From: Reyranella humidisoli
GTDB lineage: Bacteria > Pseudomonadota > Alphaproteobacteria > Reyranellales > Reyranellaceae
Assembly: GCF_019039055.1 (NCBI RefSeq)
Contig: NZ_JAHOPB010000001.1
Span: 558,001 to 622,000, forward strand
Reading direction: 5' to 3'
DNA: 64,000 nucleotides
Below the pieces are notes generated by a model that searched no databases, was not told the origin of the DNA, and worked only from the letters and a program-made list of their open reading frames with translations. Of this stretch, positions 42,752-51,995 are shown piece by piece. The translations under genes were made by a program, and so were the position numbers. How positions within the stretch are numbered: position 1 is the stretch's first letter; the number at the start of each line of letters is the position of its first letter.

Positions 42752-44461
42752 TTAGAACAGCGTGCCGGCCAGCAGGGCGAAATGCTCCGCGATGGGGCCG
42801 AGGGCCAGGGCCGGAAGGAAGGTGAGACCGCCGACGATCAGCACGGCGCCGACCAGCAGGCCGACGAACAACCCGCCATGGGTCGGGAAGGTGCCGGCCG
42901 AGATCGCGGCCTTGCGCTTGGCCGCGAGCGAACCCGCGATGGCCAGCATCGGGATGATGATGGCGAAGCGGCCGACCATCATCGCGACGGCGAGCGTGCC
43001 GTTGTAGAAGACGGTATTGCCCGTCAGGCCGCCGAAGGCGCTGCCGTTATTGCCGGCGACCGACGCGTAGGCGTAGAGAATCTCGCTGAAACCGTGCGGA
43101 CCTGCGTTGGCCGGGCCGGCCAGTCCCACCGGGATGACACTGGCCAGCGCCGTGAACGCCAGGATGGCAAGCGGGCAGCACAGGATCGCCAGCATGGTGA
43201 ACTTCACCTCGCGCGCCTCGATCTTCTTGCCGACATATTCCGGAGTCCGGCCGACCATCAGACCGGCAAGGAAGATTGCCAGGATGGCGAACAGCAGCAT
43301 GCCGTAGAGGCCTGCGCCGACGCCGCCGATGATGATCTCGCCCAGCAGGATGTTGAGCAGCGGGACCATGCCGCCGAGGGGCATGAAGCTGTCGAGCATG
43401 GCATTGACCGCGCCGCACGAGGCGGCCGTGGTGATCACGGCGAACAGGGTCGACAGCGTGATGCCGAAGCGGACTTCCTTGCCCTCCATGTTGCCCGCCG
43501 CATTATCGACGCCGAGCGCACCCAGCAGGGGATTGCCGCCGGCCTCGGCCCAGTAGCAGACGACGACACCGGCCAGGAACAGCACGCCCATGGCGGCCAG
43601 GATCGCCCAGCCCTGGCGCTCGTCGCCGACGGCGCGGCCGAACACGTTGGTGAGCGCGGCACCGATCGCGAAGATCGACAGGATCTGGACAAGGTTCGAG
43701 AACGCGGTGGGATTTTCGTAAGGGTGCGCGGAGTTGGCATTGAAGAAGCCGCCGCCGTTGGTGCCCAGCATCTTGATCGCGAGCTGCGAGGCGACCGGAC
43801 CCTGGGCGATGGTCTGCCTGGCGCCCTCGACGGTCGTGGCCTCGACATAGGACGACAGGTTCTGCGGCACGCCCTGCCAGACGTAAAAGATGGTCAACAG
43901 CACGCAGAACGGCAGCAGCACGTAGAGCGTGGCGCGCACCATGTCGACCCAGAAGTTGCCGATGCCCTTCGACTCGGCGCGCGCAAAGCCGCGGACCAGC
44001 GCCACGGCGAGCGCAATGCCGGTCGCGGCGCTCAGAAAGTTCTGAACGGTGAGACCGGCCATTTGCGAGAGATAGCTCATCGTCGATTCGCCGCCGTAGT
44101 TCTGCCAGTTGGTGTTGGTCAGGAAGCTCACGGCGGTGTTGCCCGCGAGGTCGGGCGCCACGGCGGACATGCCCTGCGGATTGAGCGGCAGCAGGTCCTG
44201 CAGGCGCAGCAGCAGATAGAGGAAGGCGAAGCCCACGATGTGGAAGACAATCATGGCGCGGGCATAGACCCACCAGCTCTGCTCTTCCGCCGGATCGATG
44301 CCGGCGAGGCGATAGAAGCCGCGCTCGACTGGCCGCAGTACCGGAGACAACAGGGTGCGTCGTCCGGCCATGACGTTGTCGAGATAGCCGCCCAGCGGGC
44401 GCGTGAGCAGCAGCACGAGGCCGCAGAAAAGGGCGATCTGCGCCCAGCCGTTGATGGTCAT
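42752..44461 (-). CDS. kdpA: KdpA, K+-selective channel subunit
   Basis: The 569-residue membrane protein has about ten helices and four selectivity-filter-like repeats, e.g. [30 protein letters not shown] and [14 protein letters not shown]. It belongs to the superfamily of K+ transporters and binds K+ from the periplasm at micromolar levels (family knowledge). It lies 7 bp after kdpF. Confidence 0.96.
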   Translation of the reverse strand: MTINGWAQIALFCGLVLLLTRPLGGYLDNVMAGRRTLLSPVLRPVERGFYRLAGIDPAEEQSWWVYARAMIVFHIVGFAFLYLLLRLQDLLPLNPQGMSAVAPDLAGNTAVSFLTNTNWQNYGGESTMSYLSQMAGLTVQNFLSAATGIALAVALVRGFARAESKGIGNFWVDMVRATLYVLLPFCVLLTIFYVWQGVPQNLSSYVEATTVEGARQTIAQGPVASQLAIKMLGTNGGGFFNANSAHPYENPTAFSNLVQILSIFAIGAALTNVFGRAVGDERQGWAILAAMGVLFLAGVVVCYWAEAGGNPLLGALGVDNAAGNMEGKEVRFGITLSTLFAVITTAASCGAVNAMLDSFMPLGGMVPLLNILLGEIIIGGVGAGLYGMLLFAILAIFLAGLMVGRTPEYVGKKIEAREVKFTMLAILCCPLAILAFTALASVIPVGLAGPANAGPHGFSEILYAYASVAGNNGSAFGGLTGNTVFYNGTLAVAMMVGRFAIIIPMLAIAGSLAAKRKAAISAGTFPTHGGLFVGLLVGAVLIVGGLTFLPALALGPIAEHFALLAGTLF

Positions 44462-44468
44462 GGGATCC

Positions 44469-44558
44469 TCAGAACTTCTCGGGCCGCGCCAGCGCGACCG
44501 TGAGATAGACGAGCAGAAGGGCGGCGAGCGCGCCGCCGAGCGCGTAATCGAAGCTCAT
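44469..44558 (-). CDS. kdpF: KdpF small stabilising subunit
   Basis: This 29-residue protein ([20 protein letters not shown] then VALARPEKF) matches KdpF in length, single helix and the C-terminal RPE+F pattern. It is too short for ordinary gene callers. KdpF is known to stabilise the KdpABC complex as a lipid-like peptide. It directly precedes kdpA. Confidence 0.9.
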   Translation of the reverse strand: MSFDYALGGALAALLLVYLTVALARPEKF

Positions 44559-44565
44559 GGTCGCC

Positions 44566-44649
44566 TCACAGCCTGTGGCACAGGCGTTCGTAGGCGATCA
44601 GCAGGCAGAACAGCACCAGGCCGCCGCCGAAGAACAGGATGTCGAGCAC
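44566..44649 (-). CDS. Predicted single-helix microprotein upstream of kdpF
   Basis: A frame of 27 residues (MLDILFFGGGLVLFCLLIAY then ERLCHRL) starts at a GTG with AAGGAG six nt upstream and ends 7 nt before kdpF. A start at the ATG at 44670 would give 34 residues. It is one hydrophobic helix with a charged C-terminus (YERLCHRL). I recall similar tiny frames ending in a YxxxCxRL-like tail before kdpF in other bacteria; this was not checked. A role as another lipid-like Kdp subunit is a hypothesis. Confidence 0.65.
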   Translation of the reverse strand: MLDILFFGGGLVLFCLLIAYERLCHRL

Positions 44650-44775
44650 GGCAATCTCCTTCGCCGACATAGAAGGACCGCTAGGCATAGGAATTCGAGC
44701 CGGCGACGTCGCGGCCGGCATAGGAAGTTCATAGGAATTTCAGGAGCGGCCGGATCGAGCCGGTCGACTTGCCCG

Positions 44776-45288
44776 CTAGGTACGGAACCGCAGCGCGACC
44801 GCCAGCATGCGCAGCGACAGGAGGGCGAGGCTGAGGCCCAGCATCGCGAACAGCAGGCTGGGCTCGGCGAGCGGCACGCCGCGATAGGGGAAGATCTGGC
44901 CGCCGATCAGCATGAACAGCCAGATGCCGCCCCAGCTCGCCATCTCGAACAAAGAGGCCGAACCGGGACTATAGGCCGGGGGCTTTCGATAGGAGGGCGC
45001 GAACCGCACCCGCCAGAACATGTAGGCCGAGGCCAAAATGAACCAGAGGAAGGCCAGGAACTGCACGGCCGTCAGCAGGGTCACGGGCTTCGAAACACGA
45101 CACCAGAAGGCCGGCAGCCCGGCGGCGCACAAGCCATCGAGGAAGCCCGCGGTGAAGCCGACCGCCGGGCCTTCCAGCGACAGGTTCGTGAGCGCGAGAT
45201 AGACGAGGATCGTCGCCACGACAGGCGATAGGCCGACCATCCACTCCCAGCGAAGGAGCGGCGTCATCTTCGACTTGGCTTGTGCCAT
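44776..45288 (-). CDS. Unknown membrane protein in the cyo operon
   Basis: The 170-residue protein has four to five membrane helices (WMVGLSPVVATILVYLAL, PVTLLTAVQFLAFLWFILAS, SWGGIWLFMLIGGQIF and a C-terminal LLFAMLGLSLALLSLRMLAV). It has no heme-binding His pattern and is neither CyoE nor SURF1 by appearance. It follows cyoD by 15 bp on the same strand, so it is probably cotranscribed with the quinol oxidase. An assembly or accessory role is possible but not supported by motifs. Confidence 0.72.
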   Translation of the reverse strand: MAQAKSKMTPLLRWEWMVGLSPVVATILVYLALTNLSLEGPAVGFTAGFLDGLCAAGLPAFWCRVSKPVTLLTAVQFLAFLWFILASAYMFWRVRFAPSYRKPPAYSPGSASLFEMASWGGIWLFMLIGGQIFPYRGVPLAEPSLLFAMLGLSLALLSLRMLAVALRFRT

Positions 45289-45303
45289 CGAGGGAGTCGC
45301 CGG

Positions 45304-45618
45304 CTAGAGCGCCATGCGGGCGTGCAGGTCGAACATGATCCAGAAGCTGCCGCCCACCATGATGAAGAGCAGCAGCGCGGTGAAGACCAGCGCGAGCACG
45401 TTCTCGCGCGGCGTGGTCGTGAAGTTGATGTGCAGGAAGAAGCGCAGATGGACCAGCACCTGCAGCACCGCGGCGATGCCGATGACCAGCAGCGTGCGCT
45501 GCGGCGGCAGGGCGTGCGTGTAGACCAGCCAGAACGGGATGGCGCTCAGCACGACCGCCAGCACGAAGCCGATCAGGTAGGAGCGAAGGCCGTGCGTGGT
45601 TTCCGGAGGACGTTCCAT
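45304..45618 (-). CDS. cyoD: Cytochrome bo quinol oxidase subunit IV
   Basis: The 104-residue protein has three membrane helices and matches CyoD (LRSYLIGFVLAVVLSAIPFW, LRFFLHINF). The ATG at 45618 overlaps the cyoC stop (TGATG); the GTG one codon earlier is rejected. CyoD assists CuB assembly in subunit I (family knowledge). Confidence 0.93.
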   Translation of the reverse strand: MERPPETTHGLRSYLIGFVLAVVLSAIPFWLVYTHALPPQRTLLVIGIAAVLQVLVHLRFFLHINFTTTPRENVLALVFTALLLFIMVGGSFWIMFDLHARMAL

Positions 45619-46217
45619 CACAGCAGCCCCGGCAGATAGACGATGGAGAAGATGCCGACCCAGGCGATATCGAGGAAATGCCAGAAGAGTCCGAGCCGCT
45701 GCAGCCGCGAGGCGACCGGCATGGTGAGGCCCTTCATCGCGACCTGGGCACCGAGGATCACGATCCAGAGCAGGCCCATGGTGACGTGGACGCCGTGCGT
45801 GCCGACCAGCGTGAAGAACGCCGAGAGGAAGCCGCTGCGGTCGGGACCCGCGCCCTGGGCGATCAGGCCGGCGAACTCCCGCACCTCAAGGAAGACGAAG
45901 GCCGCGCCCAGCACGAAGGTGATGGCGAGCCACGCCAGAACCGCGCCGCGATTGCCCGCTTTCACCTGAAGGCTGGCGAAGCCGAAAGTCATGCTGGAGA
46001 CCAGCAGCAGCACTGTCTCGATCGCGGCATTGTCCAGGTCGAAGATCTGCTTGCCCGTCGGACCGCCGGCCGTGCCGGGGATCATGATGGCGTAGGTCGC
46101 GAACAGCAGGGCGAAGATTACGGCATCGCCCATCAGGTAGAGCCAGAAGCCGAGCGCCCGCTGCTCGTGGGTCTCGATTTCCTCGCGCTCGTGTTCACTC
46201 ATGTGGGCGACGCTCAT
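45618..46217 (-). CDS. cyoC: Cytochrome bo quinol oxidase subunit III
   Basis: The 199-residue protein has five membrane helices of the cytochrome-oxidase subunit III type ([40 protein letters not shown]). It starts overlapping the cyoB stop as ATGA. An in-frame ATG six codons in (HMSEHERE) is an alternative start. Confidence 0.94.
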   Translation of the reverse strand: MSVAHMSEHEREEIETHEQRALGFWLYLMGDAVIFALLFATYAIMIPGTAGGPTGKQIFDLDNAAIETVLLLVSSMTFGFASLQVKAGNRGAVLAWLAITFVLGAAFVFLEVREFAGLIAQGAGPDRSGFLSAFFTLVGTHGVHVTMGLLWIVILGAQVAMKGLTMPVASRLQRLGLFWHFLDIAWVGIFSIVYLPGLL

Positions 46218-48187
46218 GACCGGCTCCCCATGAGTCGGAACCGTTCGTCCTCGATCGCCTTCACCTCGGCGGCCGACATCGTGAACTCCTGGTCGTCATT
46301 GGACGAGCGCACGATCACGGCCGCGAACACGACCGCACCGGACGCCAGCACCAGCCACCAGATGTGCCAGACCATGGCGAAGCCCAGCACGAAGCCGAAG
46401 GCGCCTACGATCACGCCGATCGGCGTGTTCGACGGGATGCGGATCGCCTCGTAGCGGGCCGGCCGCTGGTAGGCGACGCCCTTCTCCTTCATCTCGAGGA
46501 AGGCCTCGCGATCGCCCACCGTCGGGATCACCGCGAAATTGTACGGCGGCGGCGGCGAGGAGGTCGACCATTCGAGCGTGCGGCCATTGAACGGATCACC
46601 CGTCAGGTCGCGCGTCTTGTTGCGGTCGCGGAGCGAGGCGTAGAGCTGCATCACCATGCAGCCGATGCCGCACAGCACGACCAGAGCGCCGGACGCCGCC
46701 ACCAGCAGGTAGGGCTGCCAGGTCGGATCGTTGTAGGTCTCCATGCGGCGCGGCATGCCCTTCAGGCCGAGCAGGTAGAGCGGCATGAAGGCGAGATAGA
46801 AGCCGATGATCCAGCACCAGAAGGCGCCGATGCCCCAGCCGCGGTTGAAGGCGAAGCCGAAGGCCTTGGGGAACCAGTACATGTAGCCGGCGAGATAGCC
46901 GAACAGCACGCCCGGGATGATCATGTTGTGGAAGTGCGCGACCAGGAAGGTCGTGTTGTGCATCAGGAAGTCGGCCGGCGGGATGGCCAGCAGCACGCCC
47001 GTCATGCCGCCGATCACGAACGTCACGATGAAACCGATGCTCCACATCATCGATGGATGGAACTCGATGCGGCCGCGATACATGGTGAGCAGCCAGTTGA
47101 ACACCTTCACGCCGGTCGGCACGGCGATGATCATGGTCATGACGCCGAAGAAGGCGTTGACGCCGGCGCTGGAGCCCATGGTGAAGAAATGGTGCAGCCA
47201 GACGGTGAAGGAAAGGATGCCGATCGCCGCCGTCGCATAGACCAGCGATTCGTAGCCGAACAGGCGCTTGCGCGAGAAGGTCGACACGACCTCGGAGAAG
47301 ATGCCGAAGGCCGGCAGGATCAGGATGTAGACTTCCGGATGGCCCCAGATCCAGAACAGGTTGACGTAGTTCATCATGTTGCCGCCATGCGCATTCGTGA
47401 AGAAGTGCATGCCGGCGAGGCGGTCGAGGGCGAGGAGACCGCAGGCCACGGTAATGGCCGGGAAGGCGAAGGCCATCAGGACCGAGGCGACGAGCGCGGT
47501 CCAGACGAAGGGAGTCATGCGCATCAGGGTCATGCCCGGCGCGCGACGCTTCAGGATCGTCACGATGAAGTTGATGCCCGACATGGTCGAGCCGACGCCC
47601 GATATGAGGATCGCCCAGATCCAGTAGTCGACGCCGACGCCGGGATTGTACTCGATGCCCGAATAAGGCGGATAGCCGGTCCAGCCCGCGGTCGAGAACT
47701 TGCCGATGACCAGCGAGACCATGACCAGCGCCGCTCCCGCTGCGCTCAGCCACAGGCTGACGGCGTTCAGCCACGGGAAGGCCACGTCGCGCGTGCCGAT
47801 CTGCAGCGGCACGATGACGTTGATCAGTCCCGTCATGAACGGCATCGCCATGAAGAAGATCATGATGGTGCCGTGCGAGCTGAAGATCTGGTCGAAATGC
47901 TCGGGCGGCAGGTAGCCGCCGCTGTTCAGCGCCATCGCCTGCTGGGCGCGCATCATCAGGGCATCGACGAAGCCACGCAGCAGCATGATCAGCGCCAGCA
48001 CGATGTACATGACGCCGATTCGCTTGTGGTCGACGCTGGTCAGCCAGTCGGTCCAGAGATACTTCCAGGCCTTCAGGTAGGTCAGCACGACGGCGACAAG
48101 CAGCGCGCCGCCGACGGTGACGGCGGCGCCGCCCGCGGCGATCGGGCTGTAGAACGGCAGGGCCTCGATCGTCAGTTTGCCGAACAT
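46214..48187 (-). CDS. cyoB: Cytochrome bo quinol oxidase subunit I
   Basis: The 657-residue heme-copper oxidase has about 15 helices. Catalytic features include [17 protein letters not shown] (CuB His and the cross-linked Tyr), [10 protein letters not shown] (two more CuB His) and the low-spin/high-spin His pair in [12 protein letters not shown]. It reduces O2 to water with electrons from quinol and pumps protons. The long N-terminal extension (about 50 residues before [13 protein letters not shown]) is typical of CyoB. The stop overlaps cyoC. Confidence 0.96.
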   Translation of the reverse strand: MFGKLTIEALPFYSPIAAGGAAVTVGGALLVAVVLTYLKAWKYLWTDWLTSVDHKRIGVMYIVLALIMLLRGFVDALMMRAQQAMALNSGGYLPPEHFDQIFSSHGTIMIFFMAMPFMTGLINVIVPLQIGTRDVAFPWLNAVSLWLSAAGAALVMVSLVIGKFSTAGWTGYPPYSGIEYNPGVGVDYWIWAILISGVGSTMSGINFIVTILKRRAPGMTLMRMTPFVWTALVASVLMAFAFPAITVACGLLALDRLAGMHFFTNAHGGNMMNYVNLFWIWGHPEVYILILPAFGIFSEVVSTFSRKRLFGYESLVYATAAIGILSFTVWLHHFFTMGSSAGVNAFFGVMTMIIAVPTGVKVFNWLLTMYRGRIEFHPSMMWSIGFIVTFVIGGMTGVLLAIPPADFLMHNTTFLVAHFHNMIIPGVLFGYLAGYMYWFPKAFGFAFNRGWGIGAFWCWIIGFYLAFMPLYLLGLKGMPRRMETYNDPTWQPYLLVAASGALVVLCGIGCMVMQLYASLRDRNKTRDLTGDPFNGRTLEWSTSSPPPPYNFAVIPTVGDREAFLEMKEKGVAYQRPARYEAIRIPSNTPIGVIVGAFGFVLGFAMVWHIWWLVLASGAVVFAAVIVRSSNDDQEFTMSAAEVKAIEDERFRLMGSRS

Positions 48188-48190
48188 CCG

Positions 48191-49075
48191 CTATCTCCGC
48201 GCCGGCGCATCGTGCGCATGGCCGCTGTGCCTGAACTTGTCGATGATCGAGTCGAACAGCTTGGGCTCGACCGTCGAGTAATAGGTGATGGGGTTGGCGC
48301 GGCTCTTCGCGGCCAGCGCCGTGTAGGCGTTGGCATCGAGCGCCGCGCCGCTCTGCTTGGCCCTTGCCACCCAGGCTTCGAAGTCGGCCGGCGTCATGGC
48401 CAGGACCTCGAAATGCTGGTCGGAGTAGCCGCCGCCGCTGTACTGGCTGTTGCGGCCGACGAACTTGCCGGGCTGGTCCGCCAGCATCTGCAGACGGGTC
48501 TGCATGCCGGCCATGGCGTAGATCTGCCCGGCGAGCTGCGGCACGTAGAAGGAGTTCATCACCGTGTCGGAGGTGATGCGCAGGCTGACCGGCCGGCCCG
48601 CCGGGAAGGCGAGCTGGTTCACCACGGCGATGCCCTGCTCCGGATAGATGAACAGCCACTTCCAGTCCTGGGCCACGACCTGGACGTCGAACGGCGGCTC
48701 CTTGGATTCCAGCGGGCGGTAAGGATCGAGGCGATGGGTGCTGCGCCACAGCAGCACCGCGACGGCGATCACGATGACGGTCGGGATCAGCCAGGTGATG
48801 GCGTCGAGCTTGACCGAATTGGCCCAGGTCGGCGTGTACTTGGCCTCGGTGTTGGTGGCGCGGTATTTCCAGGCGAACCACAGGGTGAGGATGATGATCG
48901 GAACAATCACCAGCATCATCACGTAGAATGCGTCGAACAGCAGATCGCGCTCGGCGAGGGCGATCGGGCCCTTCGGGTCCAGTACCGGAGCCCGTCGGAG
49001 GTCGCAGGCGCTCGTCAGAACGGCCAAGACGGCCGTCAATGCCGCGCCTTGCCATCGATTAACAGCCAGCCTCAC
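48191..49075 (-). CDS. cyoA: Cytochrome bo quinol oxidase subunit II
   Basis: The 294-residue protein is a lipoprotein (lipobox TSAC, Cys24) with two membrane helices (about 48-70 and 92-112) and a periplasmic cupredoxin-like domain. The CuA ligands of cytochrome c oxidases are absent: the expected Cys-containing motif reads SQYSGGGYSDQHFEV. This indicates quinol rather than cytochrome c as donor. The start is a GTG preceded by GGCGGGGAAGC. It lies 92 bp after the upstream coiled-coil protein gene in an A+T-richer gap that probably holds the promoter. Confidence 0.94.
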   Translation of the reverse strand: MRLAVNRWQGAALTAVLAVLTSACDLRRAPVLDPKGPIALAERDLLFDAFYVMMLVIVPIIILTLWFAWKYRATNTEAKYTPTWANSVKLDAITWLIPTVIVIAVAVLLWRSTHRLDPYRPLESKEPPFDVQVVAQDWKWLFIYPEQGIAVVNQLAFPAGRPVSLRITSDTVMNSFYVPQLAGQIYAMAGMQTRLQMLADQPGKFVGRNSQYSGGGYSDQHFEVLAMTPADFEAWVARAKQSGAALDANAYTALAAKSRANPITYYSTVEPKLFDSIIDKFRHSGHAHDAPARR

Positions 49076-49167
49076 GCTTCCCCGCCCAACCTATTGCACT
49101 GTCAGGGCAGAGTGGCGCCAGCTCTTGTATAGAGCAACGATTCTTTTGTTACGTTTAGGTCTTCAAT

Positions 49168-49539
49168 TCAGGTCTTCTGACCGGGCGGCGCGGGTGTCGA
49201 TGCGGGCGGCGTCTTGCCGGCGGGGTCCTTGGCCGTACAGACGTCGGCGCGCAGGCGATCCTTGAGCGTCGCGATCTGGTCCTCGATCTGCTTGTTCGCG
49301 GCCTTCTGCTTCTCGATCTGCTCTTCCAGCGCCTTCACCTGGGCTGCATCTGGACCGGCCGGTGCCGGCGGCGCCAGCGGTGCGGGAAGCTGGACGGCCA
49401 CGTTCACGATCGGGCGGTAGAAGAGGTACCAGCCCAGTCCGAGGCCGGCGGCGAGCAGGAAGAATCCCCCCACCAGGCCACCCAGAATCCAGGGCCAGCG
49501 CGGCGTCGAAGGCTCTTGCGTCTGAGAGGTATCGGCCAT
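49168..49539 (-). CDS. Unknown single-pass membrane protein with coiled coil
   Basis: The 123-residue protein has one membrane helix (about 17-40, WPWILGGLVGGFFLLAAGLG), a Pro/Ala linker, a heptad-like coiled coil (QVKALEEQIEKQKAANKQIE, about 67-96) and a Cys in LRADVCTAKD before a Pro-rich tail. The plan helix-linker-coiled coil-Cys recalls the middle part of the SrfA-like proteins at 26.7-29.4 kb. I recognise no family. It lies upstream of cyoA on the same strand with a 92-bp gap. Confidence 0.65.
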   Translation of the reverse strand: MADTSQTQEPSTPRWPWILGGLVGGFFLLAAGLGLGWYLFYRPIVNVAVQLPAPLAPPAPAGPDAAQVKALEEQIEKQKAANKQIEDQIATLKDRLRADVCTAKDPAGKTPPASTPAPPGQKT

Positions 49540-49728
49540 GTGCCAGTGAGGCTCCCGTTGAAGCAGCCAGTCAATACCCGCCGCGCGGCGGAATTTGGGC
49601 GTCGGGCAGGCCGCGCCAAGGCTCTTGCGCCGGGCAGCCTGCGATATAAGTGTATATGCACAGAATGGCGCCCTCGACCCGCCGCACGGCCGCGTCTAGG
49701 GTCGCCGCCACGAACCAAGGAGAGTTCC

Positions 49729-50898
49729 ATGACCGCGTGCATCGTCGGTTGGTCCCACGGCAAATTCGGCAAGCTCGATGGCGAGACCAGCGAGTCGCTG
49801 ATCGTCAAGGCGGCGTCCGAGGCGATCGCCCACGCCGGCATCGAGCCCAGGGACGTCGACGTCATCTATGTCGGCAACATGAACGGCGGCTTCGTGCGCC
49901 AGGAGTTCCACTCCTCGCTGCCGCTGCAGGCCCATCCCGACCTGCGCTTCAAGCCCTCGACCAGGGTCGAGAATGCCTGCGCCACCGGCTCGGCGGCGAT
50001 CCACATGGGCCTCAATACGCTGGCCGCCGGCAAGGCACGCTTCGTGCTGGTCGTCGGCGTCGAGAAGATGACCGAGCTCAACTCGACGCAGGCCGGCGAG
50101 GTGCTGATCAAGGCCTCCTACGTCGCGGAGGAAGCCAACATCGAGGCGGGCTTCGCCGGCATCTTCGGCAAGATCACCTCGGCCTACTTCCAGCGCTACG
50201 GCGACAAGTCCGATGCGCTCGCCCGGATCGCGGTCAAGGCGCACAAGAACGGCGCCAAGAACCCGTACGCGCACTTCCAGAAGGAATTCGCCTACGATTT
50301 CTGCCGCACGCCGTCCGACAAGAACCCGTTCGTCGCTGGCCCGCTGAAACGCACCGACTGCTCGCCCGTCACCGACGGAGCGGCGGCGGTGATCCTGACG
50401 GACGTCGGCACGGCGCTGGGCATGAAGCAGGCGATCGCCTTCCGCGCGGCCGAGCACGTCAACGACTTCCTGCCGATGAGCAAGCGCGACATCATCAAGT
50501 TCGAGGGCCCGCAGCTCGCCTGGCAGCAGGCGCTGAAGTCGGCGCATCTCGACCTGCTCGACCTCTCCTTCGTCGAGAGCCACGACTGCTTCACCTCGGC
50601 CGAACTGATCGAATACGAGGCGATGGGCCTCACCGCGCCGGGCGAAGGCGAGCGCGCCATCCTCGAAGGCTGGGTCGAGCGCGACGGCAAGCTGCCGGTC
50701 AACGTCTCCGGCGGCCTCAAGGCCAAGGGCCATCCGGTCGGCGCCACCGGCGTCTCGATGCACGTGATGGCCGCGATGCAGCTCGCCGGCACCGCGCCGG
50801 AAGGGCTGCAACTGCCGAAGGCGAAGCTCGGCGGCGTGTTCAACATGGGCGGCGCGGCGGTCGCCAACTATGTAAGCATCCTCGAGCCGCTGCGCTAA
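49729..50898 (+). CDS. Thiolase-superfamily protein (acetyl-CoA acetyltransferase / SCPx-type)
   Basis: The 389-residue protein has the acyl-accepting Cys84 in VENACATGS and the C-terminal SGGLKAKGHPVGATG with the active-site His. The usual NEAFA motif is replaced by ESHDCFTSAE, as in SCPx-type thiolases. These enzymes cleave or form 3-ketoacyl-CoA chains; the direction is unknown. The ATG at 49729 has AAGGAGAG upstream. The TerB/Coq4-like gene follows 5 bp after the stop. Confidence 0.88.
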   Translation: MTACIVGWSHGKFGKLDGETSESLIVKAASEAIAHAGIEPRDVDVIYVGNMNGGFVRQEFHSSLPLQAHPDLRFKPSTRVENACATGSAAIHMGLNTLAAGKARFVLVVGVEKMTELNSTQAGEVLIKASYVAEEANIEAGFAGIFGKITSAYFQRYGDKSDALARIAVKAHKNGAKNPYAHFQKEFAYDFCRTPSDKNPFVAGPLKRTDCSPVTDGAAAVILTDVGTALGMKQAIAFRAAEHVNDFLPMSKRDIIKFEGPQLAWQQALKSAHLDLLDLSFVESHDCFTSAELIEYEAMGLTAPGEGERAILEGWVERDGKLPVNVSGGLKAKGHPVGATGVSMHVMAAMQLAGTAPEGLQLPKAKLGGVFNMGGAAVANYVSILEPLR

Positions 50899-50903
50899 CG
50901 TCC

Positions 50904-51860
50904 GTGCGTGCCGTCGGCTCTCGCGAAAGCGACGCCATCCTGGGCGCCATGCGCCAGGTGGCGCTGGCCGGCGGGCGCACGATCACCTACGCCGACACGG
51001 CGAGCATCCGGGCGGCCGCGCACTATCTCCTGCGCCGCCACGGGCTGGTCGATCTCGGCACGCTGCCCGCTTCCGAACCGGCCGATCTCGTCGAGGTCCT
51101 GAAGGATCGCACGCTCGCCGAGGAGGCGGTGAAGTACCTCGCCATCATGGCGATGGTCGACGGCTCGCTCGACCACGGCAAGCTGAAGCGTGTGCTGGAA
51201 TATTCCCGCGCCCTCGACATCGAGGCCGACTATCTCACCGATCTCGTCGAGGCGGCCTCCGGCCATCTCGCCTGGGCCACCGCCGACATGTGGCGCAAGA
51301 ACTTCGACAGCGTGCTCAGCCGCCCCTCGGAGGGTCTCGATCCCAACGTCTGGATCCGGCCCTACGAAGGCGCCAATGCCGATCCCGACCTGGTCGCGCG
51401 CTACGAGGCGCTGGGCGGGCTGCCACAGAACACGTTCGGCAAGGCGCTGTGGGACTTCGACAAGGCGAACGGCTATCCCTTCCCCGGCGATCCGATGGCG
51501 CTGAACGCCGCCTTCGGCACGGCGCACGATTCCACCCACGTGATCTCGGGCTACGACACCAGCGCCCGCGGCGAACTACTGGTGTCGACCTTCACGGCCG
51601 GCATGCATCCGATCAATCCGATGAGCGGCCACATCCTGCCGGTGATCTTCTTCTTTCACTTCGGCGAGCAGATGAACGACGTGGGTCACGCGGGCAAAGG
51701 CGGCCTCGATCCCGACGAGTTCTGGCACGCCTGGGCCCGTGGCGCGGAGATGACGGCCGATATCTTCGATCCGCAGTGGAGCGTCTGGGACTGGGTCGAG
51801 CACGATCTCGACGAGCTGCGCCGCCACTGGAACGTGACGCCGCCAGGGAACAGGCGTTAG
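50904..51860 (+). CDS. TerB-like/Coq4-like two-domain protein
   Basis: The 318-residue protein, read from the GTG at 50904 (ATG at 50949 is the alternative), has an N-terminal helical part with AIMAMVDGSLDHGKLKRVLE (about 81-100), reminiscent of TerB-like domains. The C-terminal part carries H208-D-S-T-H212 and Glu224, an exact HDxxHx11E match to the zinc motif of Coq4, the ubiquinone-biosynthesis protein. Its role may be lipid- or quinone-related. It follows the thiolase closely, suggesting one operon. The assignment to both families is by motif only. Confidence 0.65.
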   Translation: MRAVGSRESDAILGAMRQVALAGGRTITYADTASIRAAAHYLLRRHGLVDLGTLPASEPADLVEVLKDRTLAEEAVKYLAIMAMVDGSLDHGKLKRVLEYSRALDIEADYLTDLVEAASGHLAWATADMWRKNFDSVLSRPSEGLDPNVWIRPYEGANADPDLVARYEALGGLPQNTFGKALWDFDKANGYPFPGDPMALNAAFGTAHDSTHVISGYDTSARGELLVSTFTAGMHPINPMSGHILPVIFFFHFGEQMNDVGHAGKGGLDPDEFWHAWARGAEMTADIFDPQWSVWDWVEHDLDELRRHWNVTPPGNRR

Positions 51861-51872
51861 GCAATCAATCCT

Positions 51873-51984
51873 CCTCTCCATTCAAATGGGGAGGTGTCGC
51901 TGTCTTCAGCGACGGAGGGGGCATGACCCCATCGCCCTCGTAAGACGAGGGCACTTCCCCTTTGCGGACGCCGCAAAGGGGAAG
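51873..51984. repeat. Run of five consecutive hairpins between convergent genes
   Basis: Stems in order: CCTCtCCATT/AATGGgGAGG (51873-51894), TCGCTG/CAGCGA (51897-51912), GGGG/CCCC (51917-51930), GCCCTCGT/ACGAGGGC (51934-51952), and a perfect 14-bp stem CTTCCCCTTTGCGG/CCGCAAAGGGGAAG (51954-51984). They fill the 135-bp gap between the convergent TerB/Coq4-like and SDR genes. The block may end both transcripts or be a mosaic repeat element. Confidence 0.75.
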
Positions 51985-51995
51985 CGACCGATGCG

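Noticed and set aside
16746..44649. Two K+ uptake systems (kup and kdp) as a sign of special adaptation
   Set aside because: Co-occurrence of a constitutive Kup and an inducible Kdp is common in bacteria.
46364..49132. 922-residue open frame on the plus strand through cyoA/cyoB
   Set aside because: It lies antisense to well-recognised oxidase subunits; His/Asp/Arg-rich composition without domains is the usual effect of high-G+C codon bias.
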